A stretch of DNA of 64,000 nucleotides from Hypholoma sublateritium FD-334 SS-4 (Eukaryota > Basidiomycota > Agaricomycetes > Agaricales > Strophariaceae). The notes beneath the pieces are model-generated. The model made no database searches. It saw only the letters and a program-made list of their open reading frames with translations, and was not told where the DNA came from. Where the stretch lies: NCBI GenBank assembly GCA_000827495.1, contig KN817527.1:126132-190131 (forward strand). Direction: 5' to 3'. The translations under genes were made by a program, and so were the position numbers. Position 1 is the stretch's first letter. Each line of letters begins with the position of its first letter. Shown here one piece after another: positions 1-12,500 of this stretch.

Positions 1-1645
1 TCGACGAGCTCAGCGATAGCCGTGAGCGCGAGAGACTCTTCTCGTGTCCACTTCAGGCTGCTTTGTTCCCAGAGCTGAATAGCGCCGGTTGTAGTTGTAA
101 CCACTAGTCGTGAATTCAGGTTCCATCCAGAAGGATTTTCAGAGTCGAGAGCCACCTGTATTGAGAGAAACTAGGATGAATACTGTTCAGGGGTCAAATC
201 AAACAAACTTACATGGCTGATAACTCCATGTTCGTTGGTCTCAAATGGGAAATAATATGAACTAGTCAGTCCTTGGCCCTCAGCGAGATGGCCAGCAAAT
301 ACGTCAGCAGAGCCTTTCTGTTTGCCTGGTCAGAAATCAAACAAAAAAGAACAATTTTCCTACGATATTACGCACCTTCATCTGATGGGACCAGAAAACT
401 CGAGTCACGTAAGGCTGTCCGAGAGCATCCAGTGCACCCGCATATATAGAGTCTGCGTTAGCATCCGATTTTGCCTATAGAAGCAGGTCAGCTGTGTGCA
501 ATAAAAGTTGTATTAGACATACGGAGTCCTTATACTCCCAAACGGACTTGGGGTACCCGCTTTCTTCGTCGATTTTAATCACAAAGCTTGACCCGTCGTT
601 GCGGGCAACAGCTGCGTGTCCGTGACCACTTAGGCCAACGTCAACAATCTGTGCAAAACCCAACCCCTTCAGGAGTCTTGGTTTCTCTTTAAGTGATGGG
701 GTCAGAGAAAGATGACGTAGTGTCCCTTGTTCGAGCCACAGAGCGACAGGTTTCTCGGGGTTAGAAGAGAGTGCGATGAATTCGGTCAAGGGGTCAATGA
801 TGCTGGACACAATATTTGAGTCTGCAATGACTTCGCCAGTCGTCGGGGAGAAGGTGGTGATATGGAGAGTGTACGACGCGACTGAACGGCCAACACCGAC
901 CGCGTACAGCGCCCCGTTCGTCAAGATGAGCTTCGAGCTGATGACCATAGAACTTCAAAAGAAAATTAGCAGGATATAATTAGAAGAACCAAGGAAAGTC
1001 ACCCGCGATCCTCAGACGTATGCGTCCAGACCACCTCCCCCGTCGTCCCGTTTATGTGCGTGATAGTGCATCCATTAGTGATCACGTATAAATCATTTGA
1101 ATCTGGCGCAAAAACGATGTCCTTCCCGTAATGAGCTGGTTCAGAGAGAGCTCCTTCGTTTGGCGCATGTAGCCTCTTCTCAAGTAGCAGGTCTCCAGAG
1201 GTGGCGTCGAATGTTCGCAGTGTCCCGCCACCAGGCGAGGAAAGTGTAGCAACAACTGCTGGGATCAGACATTGTTCTGAGCCAGCAGAGTAAAGACATA
1301 CCATTGTCTCCTTTGAAATATCCTATTATCCTATCCTCTGGCTCGAAGATATATCGCCAGACTTAACCTACGTTCAGTGACGTACACCGATATGTTAACG
1401 GCAATCCACGTACGAAGTGCGCCATCCGCAGGCTCAAGGGCCGCAAGTACATTGTTGGCCGTTGCAGTAAAAATCATGCTCTTATTCCCCGCCCGATAGA
1501 ACGACGGCGCTGTTGTTGGAATGCCCGATAGCGGTACGCCGACGAGGTGCTTGTGCCAGTCCACGACACCGACGTCAGACTCGTGAATCGACCAGACAGC
1601 CGTACATAGCGAAAGCAAAGAGACCAGACCAGTTAGAAGCCGCAT
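1..1645 (-). CDS. EMC1: ER membrane protein complex subunit 1 (5' part, cut by window edge)
   Basis: EMC1 is the large lumenal/membrane subunit of the ER membrane protein complex, which inserts tail-anchored and multipass proteins. Translation starts at the ATG at 1645-1643 with a signal peptide (MRLLTGLVSLLSLCTAVWS), followed by the family-typical start ESDVGVVDWHKHLVGVP. Exon 1 ends at 1414; a GT-AG intron (1413-1362) restores GALLWRYIFEPEDRIIGYF, which matches the EMC1 propeller start. Further exons cover about 1304-999 (SSPGGGTLRTFDATSGD, TGEVVWTHT), 948-475, 470-375 (GQPYVTRVFWSH) and 330-1. These are PQQ-like beta-propeller repeats. The C-terminal DUF1620 part and the membrane anchor lie beyond position 1. 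The gene is divergent from the phosphatase gene at 1927. What is seen is an N-terminal portion only; family assignment is from recalled conserved motifs. Confidence 0.85.
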
Positions 1646-1926
1646 GTCGCGGGTTCTGTGACCAGAAAAGGCCTGATAGGAAAAAGTAGAGGGCGTTGGG
1701 AGGATGTGAACACGCGGTGTGCTCATCGCCCAGCGCGTCGTCGTAATATTCCCACGGCCGGTTTATATCCGTGATTGTGCGCAACACTCCTTCAACCTCT
1801 CCACTCACGACGACATTCACGTTCCCCGGCGATAACGAAACTTTCGACACGCATCCACGACGCTCCTTCTAAACCAGGTCGTAGGCGGCATCGACTACGA
1901 CAATCGGACCAGGCGTTTGAACAAGC
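1646..1926. promoter_or_regulatory. Shared divergent promoter region EMC1 / PP6 catalytic subunit
   Basis: The 281 bases between the EMC1 start (minus strand) and the phosphatase start (plus strand) must hold both 5' UTRs and promoters. I see no clear TATA box; the region is GC-balanced. The arrangement suggests a bidirectional housekeeping promoter, which is inference. Confidence 0.5.
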
Positions 1927-3240
1927 ATGTCTGACACACACGACGCAGATAAATGGATCGAGCAGCTGCGCGCATGCCAACATCTGCAGGAATCAGACAT
2001 GAAGAAGCTGTGCGATCGCGTCCGAAATCTCCTCCTTGAAGAATCAAACATCCAGCCCGTATCGAGTCCTGTGACAATCTGCGGCGACATCCACGGCCAA
2101 TTCTGGGATCTGCTGGAGTTGCTGAGGAAGGGCGGCGAGGTCCCACAGACGAGCTACATATTCATGGCACGTAGGTTGTCCCGTACGTTCTGCAGACGAA
2201 GCATAGCTGATCTCACTTGCAGGGTGATTTCGTGGACCGCGGACACTACAGTCTCGAAACGGTCTCCTTGCTCCTCGCGCTGAAGGCCAGGTGCGTGTGC
2301 CAGACATACGCAATGCCGCCGAATTTGAACCTTTCTGTCATGATAGATATCCAGACAGGGTCACTCTGCTTCGGGGGAACCATGAAAGCAGGCAAATCAC
2401 GCAGGTGTATGGATTCTATGGTCCGTGCCAGATTTGCTGCTGCTTCGCCGAAGGAAGCTTATTGAATCCAAGACGAGTGCCAGCAAAAGTACGGGAGCGC
2501 TAGCGTTTGGAAATCCTGTTGTGGGGTATTCGACTTACTAAATTTAGCCGCAGTGAGTTGGCTTTCTAACTCTTTCATCGAGGCGTACTTAGAACCATTT
2601 CTAGATTATCGACGGAACGACACTCTGTGTTCATGGGGGTCTTTCGCCTGACATTCGGACACTCGATTCCATACGGACACTTTCACGAGCACAGGAGATC
2701 CCTCATGAAGGCGCTTTCTGCGGTAAGTATAATGAACAAGTGTGACACCAGGCCCATCTCTCATGTGCAAATGTCATGATAGATCTGATGTGGTCTGACC
2801 CCGATGACATTGACAACTGGGCTGTTAGCCCGAGAGGGGCGGGATGGCTGTTCGGAGGGAGCGTCGTGAAAGAGGTTCGTCCCCTGCCGTCGTCTTTCCT
2901 TCTCTGTCTCACATTCGCTTAGTTCAACCATGTCAATTCTCTCACCCTTATCGCTCGCGCACATCAACTGGTGCAAGAAGGCTACAAGTACATGTTCGAC
3001 GAGCAGCTGGTCACCGTCTGGTCGGCGCCTAATTACTGTTATCGCTGTGGAAACATGGCGTCTATCATGACGCTCCACGACGATGGATCCAGGAGTTTTG
3101 CCGTATATGATGCTGCGCCAGAGAATGCCCGAGATCAGTCGCAAGGCAGACGACTTGTATGTCGCCGATTCTTTGATACCCGTGGTATTACTATTAACAA
3201 TTTTCTTTCCGAACAGACCAACATGCCGTATTTTGTATGA
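1927..3240 (+). CDS. SIT4: Serine/threonine protein phosphatase PP6/Sit4-type catalytic subunit
   Basis: PPP-family metallophosphatase, about 305 residues when spliced. Motifs in order: [45 protein letters not shown], and a C-terminal PYFV close to the PP6/PP4 PYFL tail. [35 protein letters not shown] and [23 protein letters not shown] favour PP6 (yeast Sit4, fission yeast ppe1) over PP4 and PP2A. At least seven introns are needed. Intron 1 (2167-2222) has a GC donor (ATG|GCACGT) and a CAG acceptor; it alone gives IFMGDFVDRG. Later joins restore ALKARYPDR, YGFYDECQQKY and AAIIDG. The last intron (3157-3216) is 60 nt, stop-free and in frame, so a retained form would also be translatable. Sit4/PP6 acts in G1/S control, TOR signalling and ER-Golgi traffic with SAPS-domain partners. 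Confidence 0.9.
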
Positions 3241-4388
3241 TACTCACTACTTACATCTCTCCATCCAGATAATTATATTAGTTCATCCAAAGGCTTCAAT
3301 TCAGCTGCTCCCCAGAACACACAGTTGCTGTTGGTTGGGTCTTGTGATATGCTACCCCTTGCGGTAAAGTTACGCAGTAAAATGCCCCTCAGGTCACCAA
3401 ACACAGGGGCATATTCCCCGGCGGTCCTAACGTCACGGTAGAGCTCTGCAAGGCTCATTCGGCACGCCAAATATATGGAAATCTTCCAGTGCTCCCGCTG
3501 TTAGCTGACCCAATTCCATACAAACTACAGCGCGCTGGGCTCGAAGAAAAATTCTTCTGTTTGCCATCTTGAAGAGTCGAAATAATGTTCGTATATTCCA
3601 CAAATAATCACCGGTCTATTCCAACTCCCGAAATGTTTGAATTGATCAAGTAGCAATCAATCTCTGGGGTAACATTATCTTTTCATCCACGTTCCACGCG
3701 GGCTGTGTACCAATCAGTACGTACTGTTGTTGCATACCCCGTCAGACAAATGATTCGTGCGCTACCGGCGGTTTGGTGCATACAGGATTCACTGGCAGCG
3801 CCGGTTGGCAATCTTTGAATCCGAGTTTCAGTTATTTAAGCTTCGAGGTTGTACTATACATATCTGCCCGATTCTGCCGCCAGTGTTTCAAACTTTCAAA
3901 TTTCAATCGTTTGTCGCCTACATGCGCATCACCGACATTCGTTACTTTCTCTCATAATGCGATACTACAATGCCACTCAGATTTTCTTTGAGATATTCAT
4001 ATAAGTCCTACTATGTACATAAGTACTTGTCGACTGACATTGTTGGCAAATGTCAGTGGGCGTGGGGTATGACAGGCTAGTATGTCCTTAAGGCACAAAA
4101 GCTATTCTACCACCACTTCCCTGGATATTTTAAAATCGCACACCATTTCCTTCTGTTGTTAAGCTGTACAAACCCACGCCACCAAGATCGGAGTAGTAGC
4201 CGCAGTGTGAACGGCAGGTTGGCCTTCACTGTGAGCATCGTTATATAAGTTGGCGTACGCCAGCGGCCATCTCAGGCTATTCCTACATTGAGCTTCTTAC
4301 ATCCCACCACATTTAGCATATTCCTATTTATCCACCGAGTCTCTATAGTACGCAGGTCGTGCCCAAACTACACTAGAGGTCACTCAGA
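3241..4388. other. Intergenic region, 3241-4388
   Basis: No coding region is supported. Short open frames lack start context, splice sites and recognisable motifs. The region is AT-rich near 3900-4380 and ends in the likely promoter of the next gene. Confidence 0.5.
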
Positions 4389-5933
4389 ATGTCATCCATA
4401 AGCGAGGCAACATATATACAGCTCTACGAAGCCAACAGCATCCCTCTCCGCGTTGTATGTGAGTTTTTATATCTATCTCCCCCATAGTCTGGGTAGAATA
4501 TTAATCATGCATTTCAGTGGCTTCTTTGGTATGGGTACTATATGAATATCGTACGTCCAACAGCGATCCCGACGATCCTTAGCTGTGTTACAAAATCTGA
4601 TTGACGCCCGTTATGACTAATTAGTAATAACGCTCGACGAAGAAGTGGGTCAATTACCACAAATCCGCGTGTCAACTTACAGTCTTCTCATTTAATTAGG
4701 TTTGGTATATATGGGTCAGCCATACCGATTATATCCCTGGCCGATAGGTTATTGACCAACATGTATCATCTGGCCGTTTATCCGGATTTCGCAGAGACAG
4801 CAACATAATCTAGGAAGATTCATGTATTTCTGGGTTTGTCTTGTCCCTTGACTCCCCATGACAAGGGATCTGATATTGATGCTGTGTCTTTATGTAGGTT
4901 AGATATTACACTATATTTCTTCTGGGATTCGACACTGTTCAAATACATACCTTCGCCATTCCTGGAGTGGCTACCCATGCATTGTATGTATCACCCTCTG
5001 GCATGATTTTCTTCTAACAAATATTGTAGATGCGTAGCAGCAGATCCGGCCACGCGTATAGTAGGCGCAGTGAGCCTCTGGTCTATAGAAATCATCATGC
5101 AAATGCGATTATACGTCCTGTATGACCGGTCAAAAAAGGTTAGCAAATTAAACAATCTTGACTTTGTCACGTTGACTCATACGCATTACAGGTTCTAATA
5201 TTTAACGCTGTCCTTTTCCTGGGATCAATTGGGTCCTTTTTATGGCTTGTAGTAGTCAACGCTGTCAGGAGAGGAAAATTACTTCGCCAAATACACACCA
5301 CCTCACCCTTACCAGGTTGCCCCGTTATTAACGGAGGGACAGAGTGGGCGCAATGGATTCCTGGTTTGTTCATAATAGAAGAACTGTCAAAACATCTAGT
5401 AACCTTGCCGCATACAGCTACGGCTTTTGAGATGGTGCTTTTTTCATTCGCAATATACAGAGCAACAAAATCTATCGCTGCTCGGACGAGATTAAACCAC
5501 CGCCTGTCTCTGACCACCATCCTGATCAACGAGAATATTTTCTACTTTTGTGTGGTATCATGGGTGCTTATTTTCAACAATTTGATGGTCATTGTAAGTG
5601 CTCTCTCCCCCCGATTTGGAGTTTCGATTGACATATTAAATCCCATTTTCAAAGGGAAAAACAAACATCCCCTGGTTCGGATTTGGGTCAGTCCAATCAC
5701 ATACACCCCACTCACACACTGATTTCGTGGAAATACGCCGTAGACCATTCCATGCTGCTGTCGGAATCGCAACCTGTCGCATGCTCATGCATCTGCGGAA
5801 ATTTGCAAGTCACGAGCTTGAGAGTCAGGGTAATGCATATGCAACTACCAAGGCCACCAATGCTGGTGGTCCGATGATTTTCCGGGGTAGTGAAGGGGAA
5901 GACAGTCAAGGGAGCACGATCCCGGACAGTTAA
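4389..5933 (+). CDS. DUF6533-type multi-pass membrane protein
   Basis: Member of a large basidiomycete-specific family of predicted 7-TM proteins with no known biochemical role. The ATG at 4389 opens MSSISEATYIQLYEANSIPLRVV; short exons then give ASLVWVLYEYLITLDEEV, the family N-terminal signature in which an L-hydrophobic-YEYLITLDEE motif enters the first membrane segment. Later exons encode RIVGAVSLWSIEIIMQMRLYV (about 5055-5115), a helix from VLIFNAVLFLGSIGSFLWLV (about 5192), a lumenal loop with two cysteines, LFIIEELSKHLVTL and NENIFYFCVVSWVLIFNNL. A GT-AG intron (5596-5656) leads to the exon ending IPWFGFG; the last exon carries a cytosolic tail. Many very small exons in 4389-5040 make that part uncertain. 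It stands alone, without similar genes beside it. Confidence 0.7.
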
Positions 5934-6111
5934 GGTGTGTTCCAGTGTTTTTTTCCCTTCAAATTATAAATGTTGGCAATAGCCAGGAGATCCCGATTTC
6001 CGAATAATTTATTATGAACACAACCTGTATCATTCCTTCACCAAAACCTTCACCAAGTTCATTGTATTTATAGGCACCCTTTTAACGTATAAGTAGGACT
6101 AGTTGACCTAG

Positions 6112-6891
6112 CTAACGTGGCCCGAAGACGACATCCTTCCCCTCATTTGACGTGCGTAGGACATTTCCATAATAGGCCCACTATTACGTGGAAGAGGTAT
6201 AAAATTGAGTTGGCCGCTGGAGATCTGTGAGCTGGTAAATCTGATACTCACATTCAGATAACCACCATCCCCATATCGGTGAAAAGTTCCCTCTTTGAAC
6301 CAGTAGATCTCGAACCTGAAAACAGAAATATGTACTTGTTTCAAAGGAAGAAAATATCATTACAGTACCCAAACGTACCCAACCGTTTTGCCGAATCCCA
6401 CATTAACCTCGTGGTGTATATGCCCATTCCTACCTCTGAACTCCGTTTTGTGGTCGGTATGGCAGACAACGAAGTTAAATTTGCGGTATTTGTTATAGAG
6501 TCTGGCTACCAGCCCACTTGTATATCTCCCTCGCATCTTGGAGATTCACCACTGCGTTAGCTCCATTTTTAAGAAGGCACTTAAAGGCATTTACTTCCTT
6601 ATCTTTTGCGATTCTGTTCTGAACAGCATCAATGACCTTTTCGAGTCCGTCGGCCAATCGTGCGCCGACGTTGTCGTAGAATTTCCTGCCTTCGATCTCT
6701 TCGACCTCGCGTTCCGAAAGTTTGTGTGAGGACCAAGCTGGGAATTGGCCATGATCTCCGGAATCATCCCGTGGTCCGCCCGTACTTCCGATTCTGTGAA
6801 CATCATGATGAATCGGAATGGCAGCGGCCCGTGCGGTGAACGCAATCATAAAAGTAAACACGAAGCAAGCGTGAAGTGTCTTGAATTTCAT
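6112..6891 (-). CDS. Small secreted protein, basidiomycete family of unknown function
   Basis: The ATG at 6891 starts a clear signal peptide (KTLHACFVFTFMIAFTARAAA). The middle part is charged and low in complexity. A second block reads KFNFVVCHTDHKTEF, then NVGFGKTVGY; a third reads FEIYWFKEGTFHRYGDGGYLN; a GT-AG intron (GTGAGT to TAG, about 6252-6178) joins it to a final exon with WAYYGNVLRTSNEGKDV, ending at the TAG at 6114-6112. The VCHT-H and GTF-RYGDGGYLNWAY blocks recur in secreted proteins of wood-decay fungi as I recall them, but no function is known. The join between block one and block two is a +1 frame offset without an obvious GT-AG pair, so either an intron was missed or the copy is frameshifted. 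Confidence 0.5.
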
Positions 6892-7526
6892 GCTTGATGC
6901 GGTCTGAATTTGAGTTTGAGGCGTAGTAGGACCTGCCTAACTTCGTGCAGAGAGTATAGTATCAGACCAGCTGAGACGAGGAATTGTCTGTCGAGATGCT
7001 TTACGGCCTGCTTTTAATAACTCGGATTCTAATTTTAGACCAAGCGGGTTTCGAGGGCACGGTCAAGCACAGGATGTATGTAAGTAGATTGTTCACTTTC
7101 GATTGGCTATATCTCAACATCGGAGGGCCCGAGCGAGGCGCCAAGCAGGTTTCAAAATTTCTATTATGGTATCTGACATTGAGGAAAGCACGCGCTCTGA
7201 ATCTTTATCACATCGCATAACACAAGTACCTATGTACATAAGTCCAGACTCCAGAGTACATCTGTTATAATGATAATTAACTGACGACGTACCAATAAAT
7301 CATTAAATTCTTGTCAGATCAGTGTAGATGTGAAAATGGAATGCAGTGTTGCGGAGGTTCAGGTGCATCAGAATCCGCTGGGAAAAGCTACCGGCCTGCG
7401 GTTGGAACGGTACGATAATGTGTTCGATGTTAGACTATACAATAAACGTTTATATCCCTTATTTCTTACGGAACTTCATTATCAAGTTCGCCAAGCCCCA
7501 ATGCTTGTTCCATGTGCTCCACCACA
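6892..7526. other. Intergenic region between secreted protein gene and RBR gene
   Basis: Upstream side of the secreted-protein gene and the 3' side of the RBR gene. No supported coding frame. Near 7527-7466 an alternative minus-strand frame (VVAQRRDVVEHMEQALG) looks like a lost C-terminus of the RBR gene. Confidence 0.4.
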
Positions 7527-8912
7527 TCACGCCGCTGCGCAACTACAGGCCGTCCACACATTCGCGCAAAGGTAGCAGAACTCCGTCTTGCAGCGGCAGA
7601 CCATGTGCGGGCAGCCCTGCGTGCGCTCGACGAGCATATTGCACCCGGGGCACGTCTGCCACCCATTCTGGCCTGCAAGCGCGCGTAGCTGCGCGGCCGA
7701 CGAGACCGTGACGCAGTCCTCGCCTACATGCTCAGCCTGCTTGCACTGCGGGCACGTCATCGCCGCGCACGCGGGGCATGAAACGCCCGTGGCAGTGACG
7801 CCCGCAGACGACCCGAGGAATATGTGGCACGCTGCGTTGATGCAGTAGATGCGCTCTTTCGCGGGGACGGTGTACTCGGCCTGCTTCTTCTCGAACGCCT
7901 TTTGCAGCGCGGGCGTGATGAACTGCGTGATTTGGTCGACGGGGATCGGCTGCAGGCAGCAGCGGATGGGGAAAAGCTCCTCGTCGCGCGTGGTGCCTTC
8001 GACATACGATGTGACGCACTCGCGACAGTAATAATGGTCGCAGGGCGTGTGGAGCGCTTTGTCAAAACGCAGTTCTCCAGTGCAAATGGTGCATTGGATC
8101 CTAAAAAATGGTCAACCATTAGATGTAGAGTAACAGAAAGATTCGACTTACATCCTTTTCCCAAGGACGCTAGGCCCAGCAACGGGCGCCTTCGAGGACG
8201 AACTTTTGGCATTGCTTATCTCCTCGAATATTGATTCCAGCTCTCCTAGATCATCCATGATCGCTGCATGGAACGCATGAACGTCATCGAGGGCGGGAGG
8301 GACGCTCTGCTCAACGGATACTGCGACCTCATCCGAAAGCTCGACAAGCGGACTATAAGCATAAAACCACACGGGTCAGCCCAATCACCCAACTCCAGCG
8401 CCCACCGCGCAAGCGCAACTCGAAACAATCAAGGCTCACCTAGCCGGCTCAGGCTCCATCACAAATGTCGGGTCCTCCAGGCGCTGCTGCACAGGCGTCG
8501 GCGGAGGCAGCGCCTCCCCGCGCTCCACCATCTCCGCTGCTAGGCGGTCCTGCACGGCCGCCGCCTCCACGACGCGTGCGACGTCAAGGAGCGCCGCATC
8601 AGTCTGCAGCGCGCCGCCGAGGCTGCGCGCGAACACAGCATCCTGCGCAACGAAGAGCCACTCGCGGAAGCTCTCCGCCTGCAACTGCAGAGCATATTCC
8701 TCGTCAGATGACGCCGGCGCGTCCGCGCGCAGCTTGCCCTTCTGCGCGGCGAGGAGCGCGTCCATGTCCTGGATGGCGAACTGCGCCATGCGCACGGCAG
8801 TCTCCGCATCAATGCCGTCGTCACCGTGATCGACGATGGCCGAGATCTGGTCGACGTAGGCGTGCTGCGGCTGGAAGTCCAGCTCAAATGAAGGAGGGTA
8901 GAGTAATGACAT
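7527..8912 (-). CDS. RBR-type E3 ubiquitin ligase (copy 1, C-terminus shortened)
   Basis: RING-between-RING ubiquitin ligases pass ubiquitin through a RING2 cysteine. Exon 1 (from ATG 8912) holds an N-terminal helical domain (DAETAVRMAQFAIQDMDALL, EYALQLQAESFREWL) ending EPEPA; intron 1 leads to SPLVELSDEV; intron 2 (GTAAGT to TTTTTTAG, about 8152-8101) opens the catalytic part. RING1 is CTICTG with CDHYYCREC, IBR has CPACAAMTCPQCKQAEH, and RING2 has CPGCNMLVERTQGCPHMVC, the Cys of QGCPHM being the likely catalytic one. The protein ends ACSCAAA with a stop at 7529-7527, whereas the paralogue at 24861 continues about 85 residues. The other frame just beyond (about 7545-7466) still reads like that tail, so a small indel probably truncated this copy. 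Confidence 0.8.
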
Positions 8913-9519
8913 AACCGGGGTCGATACAGGGAGGCACTAGGTGTATGGAACGGAAATTGTCCAGCCTTTCGGATAACAGTTGGCGATAGTGCAATCTGAA
9001 AGACGGGACAGCTGCCTGGGGAAGCATGGATCTGCCCATGAGGTATTTATACGAGGAAGGGCTTAGGGTTCTTCACTGCTCGCACGATGCACATTAGGCG
9101 CCGACCTTATGTAACATCAAATTCCAGAGCCATCTCGTCCCGTTCCCGCTGTGTTCCGCGTGCGGCAATTGCGGTGCAAAGGAAAGTGTATTCTAGTTGC
9201 TAAGTGTCTGGTATAAAGCAAGTCATATAAGATATCTTCTACCGTAATCCATCAAATTCAAAAAACACAATACTGTACAACTATTTACGTCGTTATATTC
9301 AGAACAAATATTCTACCAATGCCATCTAGGATATACGTATACCATAGGTTATTTAGTTTTCAGCCTCGCAGGGGGGTACCCAATCCGAGAAGAATAACAA
9401 GGATATCAGGGAGCACAGAGCCAGGGAATTGATATCCAAAGTTCAGAATCACCATCGAGCAAAGCAGTCGAATAGCGGCAAGAATCAGGGAATCGAAGCA
9501 CCAAGAAGTCGAAGATCTT
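8913..9519. other. Intergenic region (RBR promoter and 3' side of TPS-like gene)
   Basis: Holds the promoter of the minus-strand RBR gene next to 8912 and the 3' flank of the trehalose-phosphate synthase-like gene. No coding region supported. Confidence 0.5.
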
Positions 9520-12500
9520 CTAGTTCACCCCGCCCACTGGGCCGGGAAGCGCCCTCAACACCCCGACCACATCCTCGCTCTCGACTCGCCACTTCGCATC
9601 GGTCCCCTTCCCGCTGGTGCTGGCCGTCTCCGCCCCATCAAACTCGTTCAGCCGCCTCAGCAGCTTCTCATCCGAGCTTACCGCGAGCAAGAAGTCCGTC
9701 TCGTGTGCTCCGCCGCCGCTGTCCCCGCTCCCCATCGCGCCGTAACCCCCTCCACCACCCGCGTAGCTGCCACCCGCGAAAGAGGGGCCCTCTTCCGCAG
9801 CAGGAGAGAAGCTCCCCCCCAGCCCGACGTCGGACGCTGAGGACGCGAGGCGCGAACCTAGATGCGGGCGCGCGGGCCCTCCTGGGTGCAGGATAGCGCC
9901 AACGGCCGTCGAGCGCGAGACATTGTTCGGGAGAACCAGGAAGGAGTTGCGCCCGGGGATGATGCGCAGACCATACCGCTCGCCGAGGCTAAGTATACTC
10001 ATGAGTAATAGATGACGTCACGAAAATAAAAGAGCCTGACCTGTCGAAGATGTGGTTCTGCGCCTCTGCAGCCTGGCGCTGCGCCCACTGCCTGTCGGGG
10101 TGGTCGGTACCCTCGCCCGTCCAGAAGCGCCACACCATCGACGCGCCGCGCTCCTCAATGAACGAGCCGGGCGTCCGCTCGCCGAACTGGCGGGTAGGCT
10201 GATCAGACTTTGGCACAGGCGCACAGCGAACAAGGACAACGCACATAGTTAAGGATCTCAAGGCACGCGCTCTTCCACGTCAGGTTGAAGTTCGACACCA
10301 TATTGATCCACTCCCCGCCGTATGCCTTCGCGCTCGCGTTCGTCCCGCTCGCCACGGCGCGCGTCTTGATAAAGCACCCGTTCTCCGCCCTTCGATAATC
10401 AAAAATAAACATCAGAACCATCCCACCACCACCAACAGAGAAAATAAGTCCACTCACACAATCCCAACCTTCGGCACCCGCTCCGCCACTGCCTCCAGCA
10501 CGCCCTTCACCTGCAGCCCACTAAGCAGCCACACCTCGTTCCGCCGATCGTCGGCCAGCTTTCCAAGGACTGCGACCGCGTTCTCGACCTCCGCTGGCAG
10601 TTTCACGCCGGATGTCGCGAATGCGTGCACGCCCTCCTTCGTCAGGTCGCGCCGCCAGAGCGTGCCCTCAAAGTCGACGAGGACGAGCCGCTTTTGCGAG
10701 TGCTTGTACTTGGGGACAAGCTGGGAGGGCCCGAGGATCGCCGCAGACGACGCGGTGAGGTCGTCGAGCGACGCCGTGTGCTCCGTGTTGGCGCGCACCG
10801 CGCGGTTGAGGAACGACGTGACAAATGCCTGTGCGGTCTGCGTCGTGACGTGGTTGTGAAGATCCTAAATACGAAAATGTATGCGTTAGCGTTATAACAA
10901 TCAATTGAAGGTATCACACGTACCTCCCACCGGGAGCGCGCTTCCTCGTCGCTCATCGTGAGCGCCTGCTCGATGGCATCCGCCGTGCCGCGCGAGTCCC
11001 ACGGGTTGATCGCAATGCACGACCGGAACCCGCTATAGCTGTAGCTCCCCGTGAACTCACTCAGAATCAACGGCCGGAACCGGCCCTCCTGGCACTCCAC
11101 GAACTCGTGCGTGCGCAGCGCCATCCCCTCGCGCAGGCTCGTCACGATGAACGCGTCCGCGACCGTGAGCAGCGCGAGGTATTGGCTGAACGTCAGGTCT
11201 TGCGTGTGCAGGAATACTACGGGCTGGTATGTCAACGTCGAGTACCGCGAATTCACACGCGACACGACGTCCGCGACACCGCCCGCTGCCGCCTCGTTCA
11301 GCTCCGACGTCTGTAGGGCCACCTGGATGAGCACGACCTTCCCCTGCCACGATGGGTTCTTGTCCAGGAAGTACTCGAACGCCGTGAGCTTGTGCTTCAC
11401 GCCCTGGATCTCGTCCAACTTGTCGCGCCCGACGATGATCCGCATGTCCGCGTAGCGCTGCCTTAGCACGCTCACCCACTCCGCCACCTCCGGGTCGCGC
11501 CTGGATGCTTGATCAGCGTCAAATCATTCACAGCGGCGGTCCACGCACTTTCGCAAATGCAGCTGGCGCACGTCAATCCCCATAGGGAACACACCCACGT
11601 CCACGAACCGCCCGCGCTCCACTACACCATCGCGCACGGCGCCTTTGCTCCCTGCGTCTTGGTCCTCTGGCACTTGGATCCCCCGCGGCAGCGCTTCAAA
11701 GCTCAGAATCCGGCTCACTGTCTGCCGCCAATGCCGTGCGTAGTTGGCCGTCTGGAACCCCACCAAGTCCGCACCGAGCATCCCCCGTAGCAGGTCCTTG
11801 CGCACAGACAAACACCGGAAGATCTCCGACGACGGGAATGCCACGTGCATGAAGAACCCAATTGGGGTGGTGGGTGGTATTTTGGGAGATTGCCGCAGCA
11901 GCGTGGGCAGGAGCAGCAAGTGGTAGTCGTTCACCCAGATAATGTCGCCTTCCTGGAAATTTTCGATGATTGCGTCTGCGAAGCGCTTGTTCACGGACAC
12001 GTAGTCGGCGTACGACTCGGAGGCACGCAACGCAGAGAGCTTGGATTTCGGCGCGTCGGGAACGGCGTAGTGCAGGCACGGCCACAGGATCTGATGGCAG
12101 AACTCGTCGTAGCATTTCTGGAATTCGCCGTCGGGGATCCACACGGGCAGGCTGCTTTTCTGCAGGTGCATGCGGTGGTCGATGTCCTTTCGCAGGTCGT
12201 CGCCAAAGGTGTCCGTGGGTGTACCAAGAGTGCCGACCCAGAGTTTTTTCTTCATGCGGTCGGCGACGCTCTCGACCGCATTCTTAAGGCCGCCGTTACA
12301 ATGGGGGTTGGGCTCCATGTGCCAAGCGTCAGCCGACTCATCGAGGATCGGCGATGTCGGTCCGGGATTGGAGGAACGCGCGCGGCGAGACAACGAACGA
12401 CTTGTGCTCTGTTTGCGGCGCAAGCGTGGCGTAGGCTGGTTATCCGGGTGCGTAGTCTGGTGCTTGCGCGGTGTCGACGGTGCCTCAGGCTCCAGCGCAA

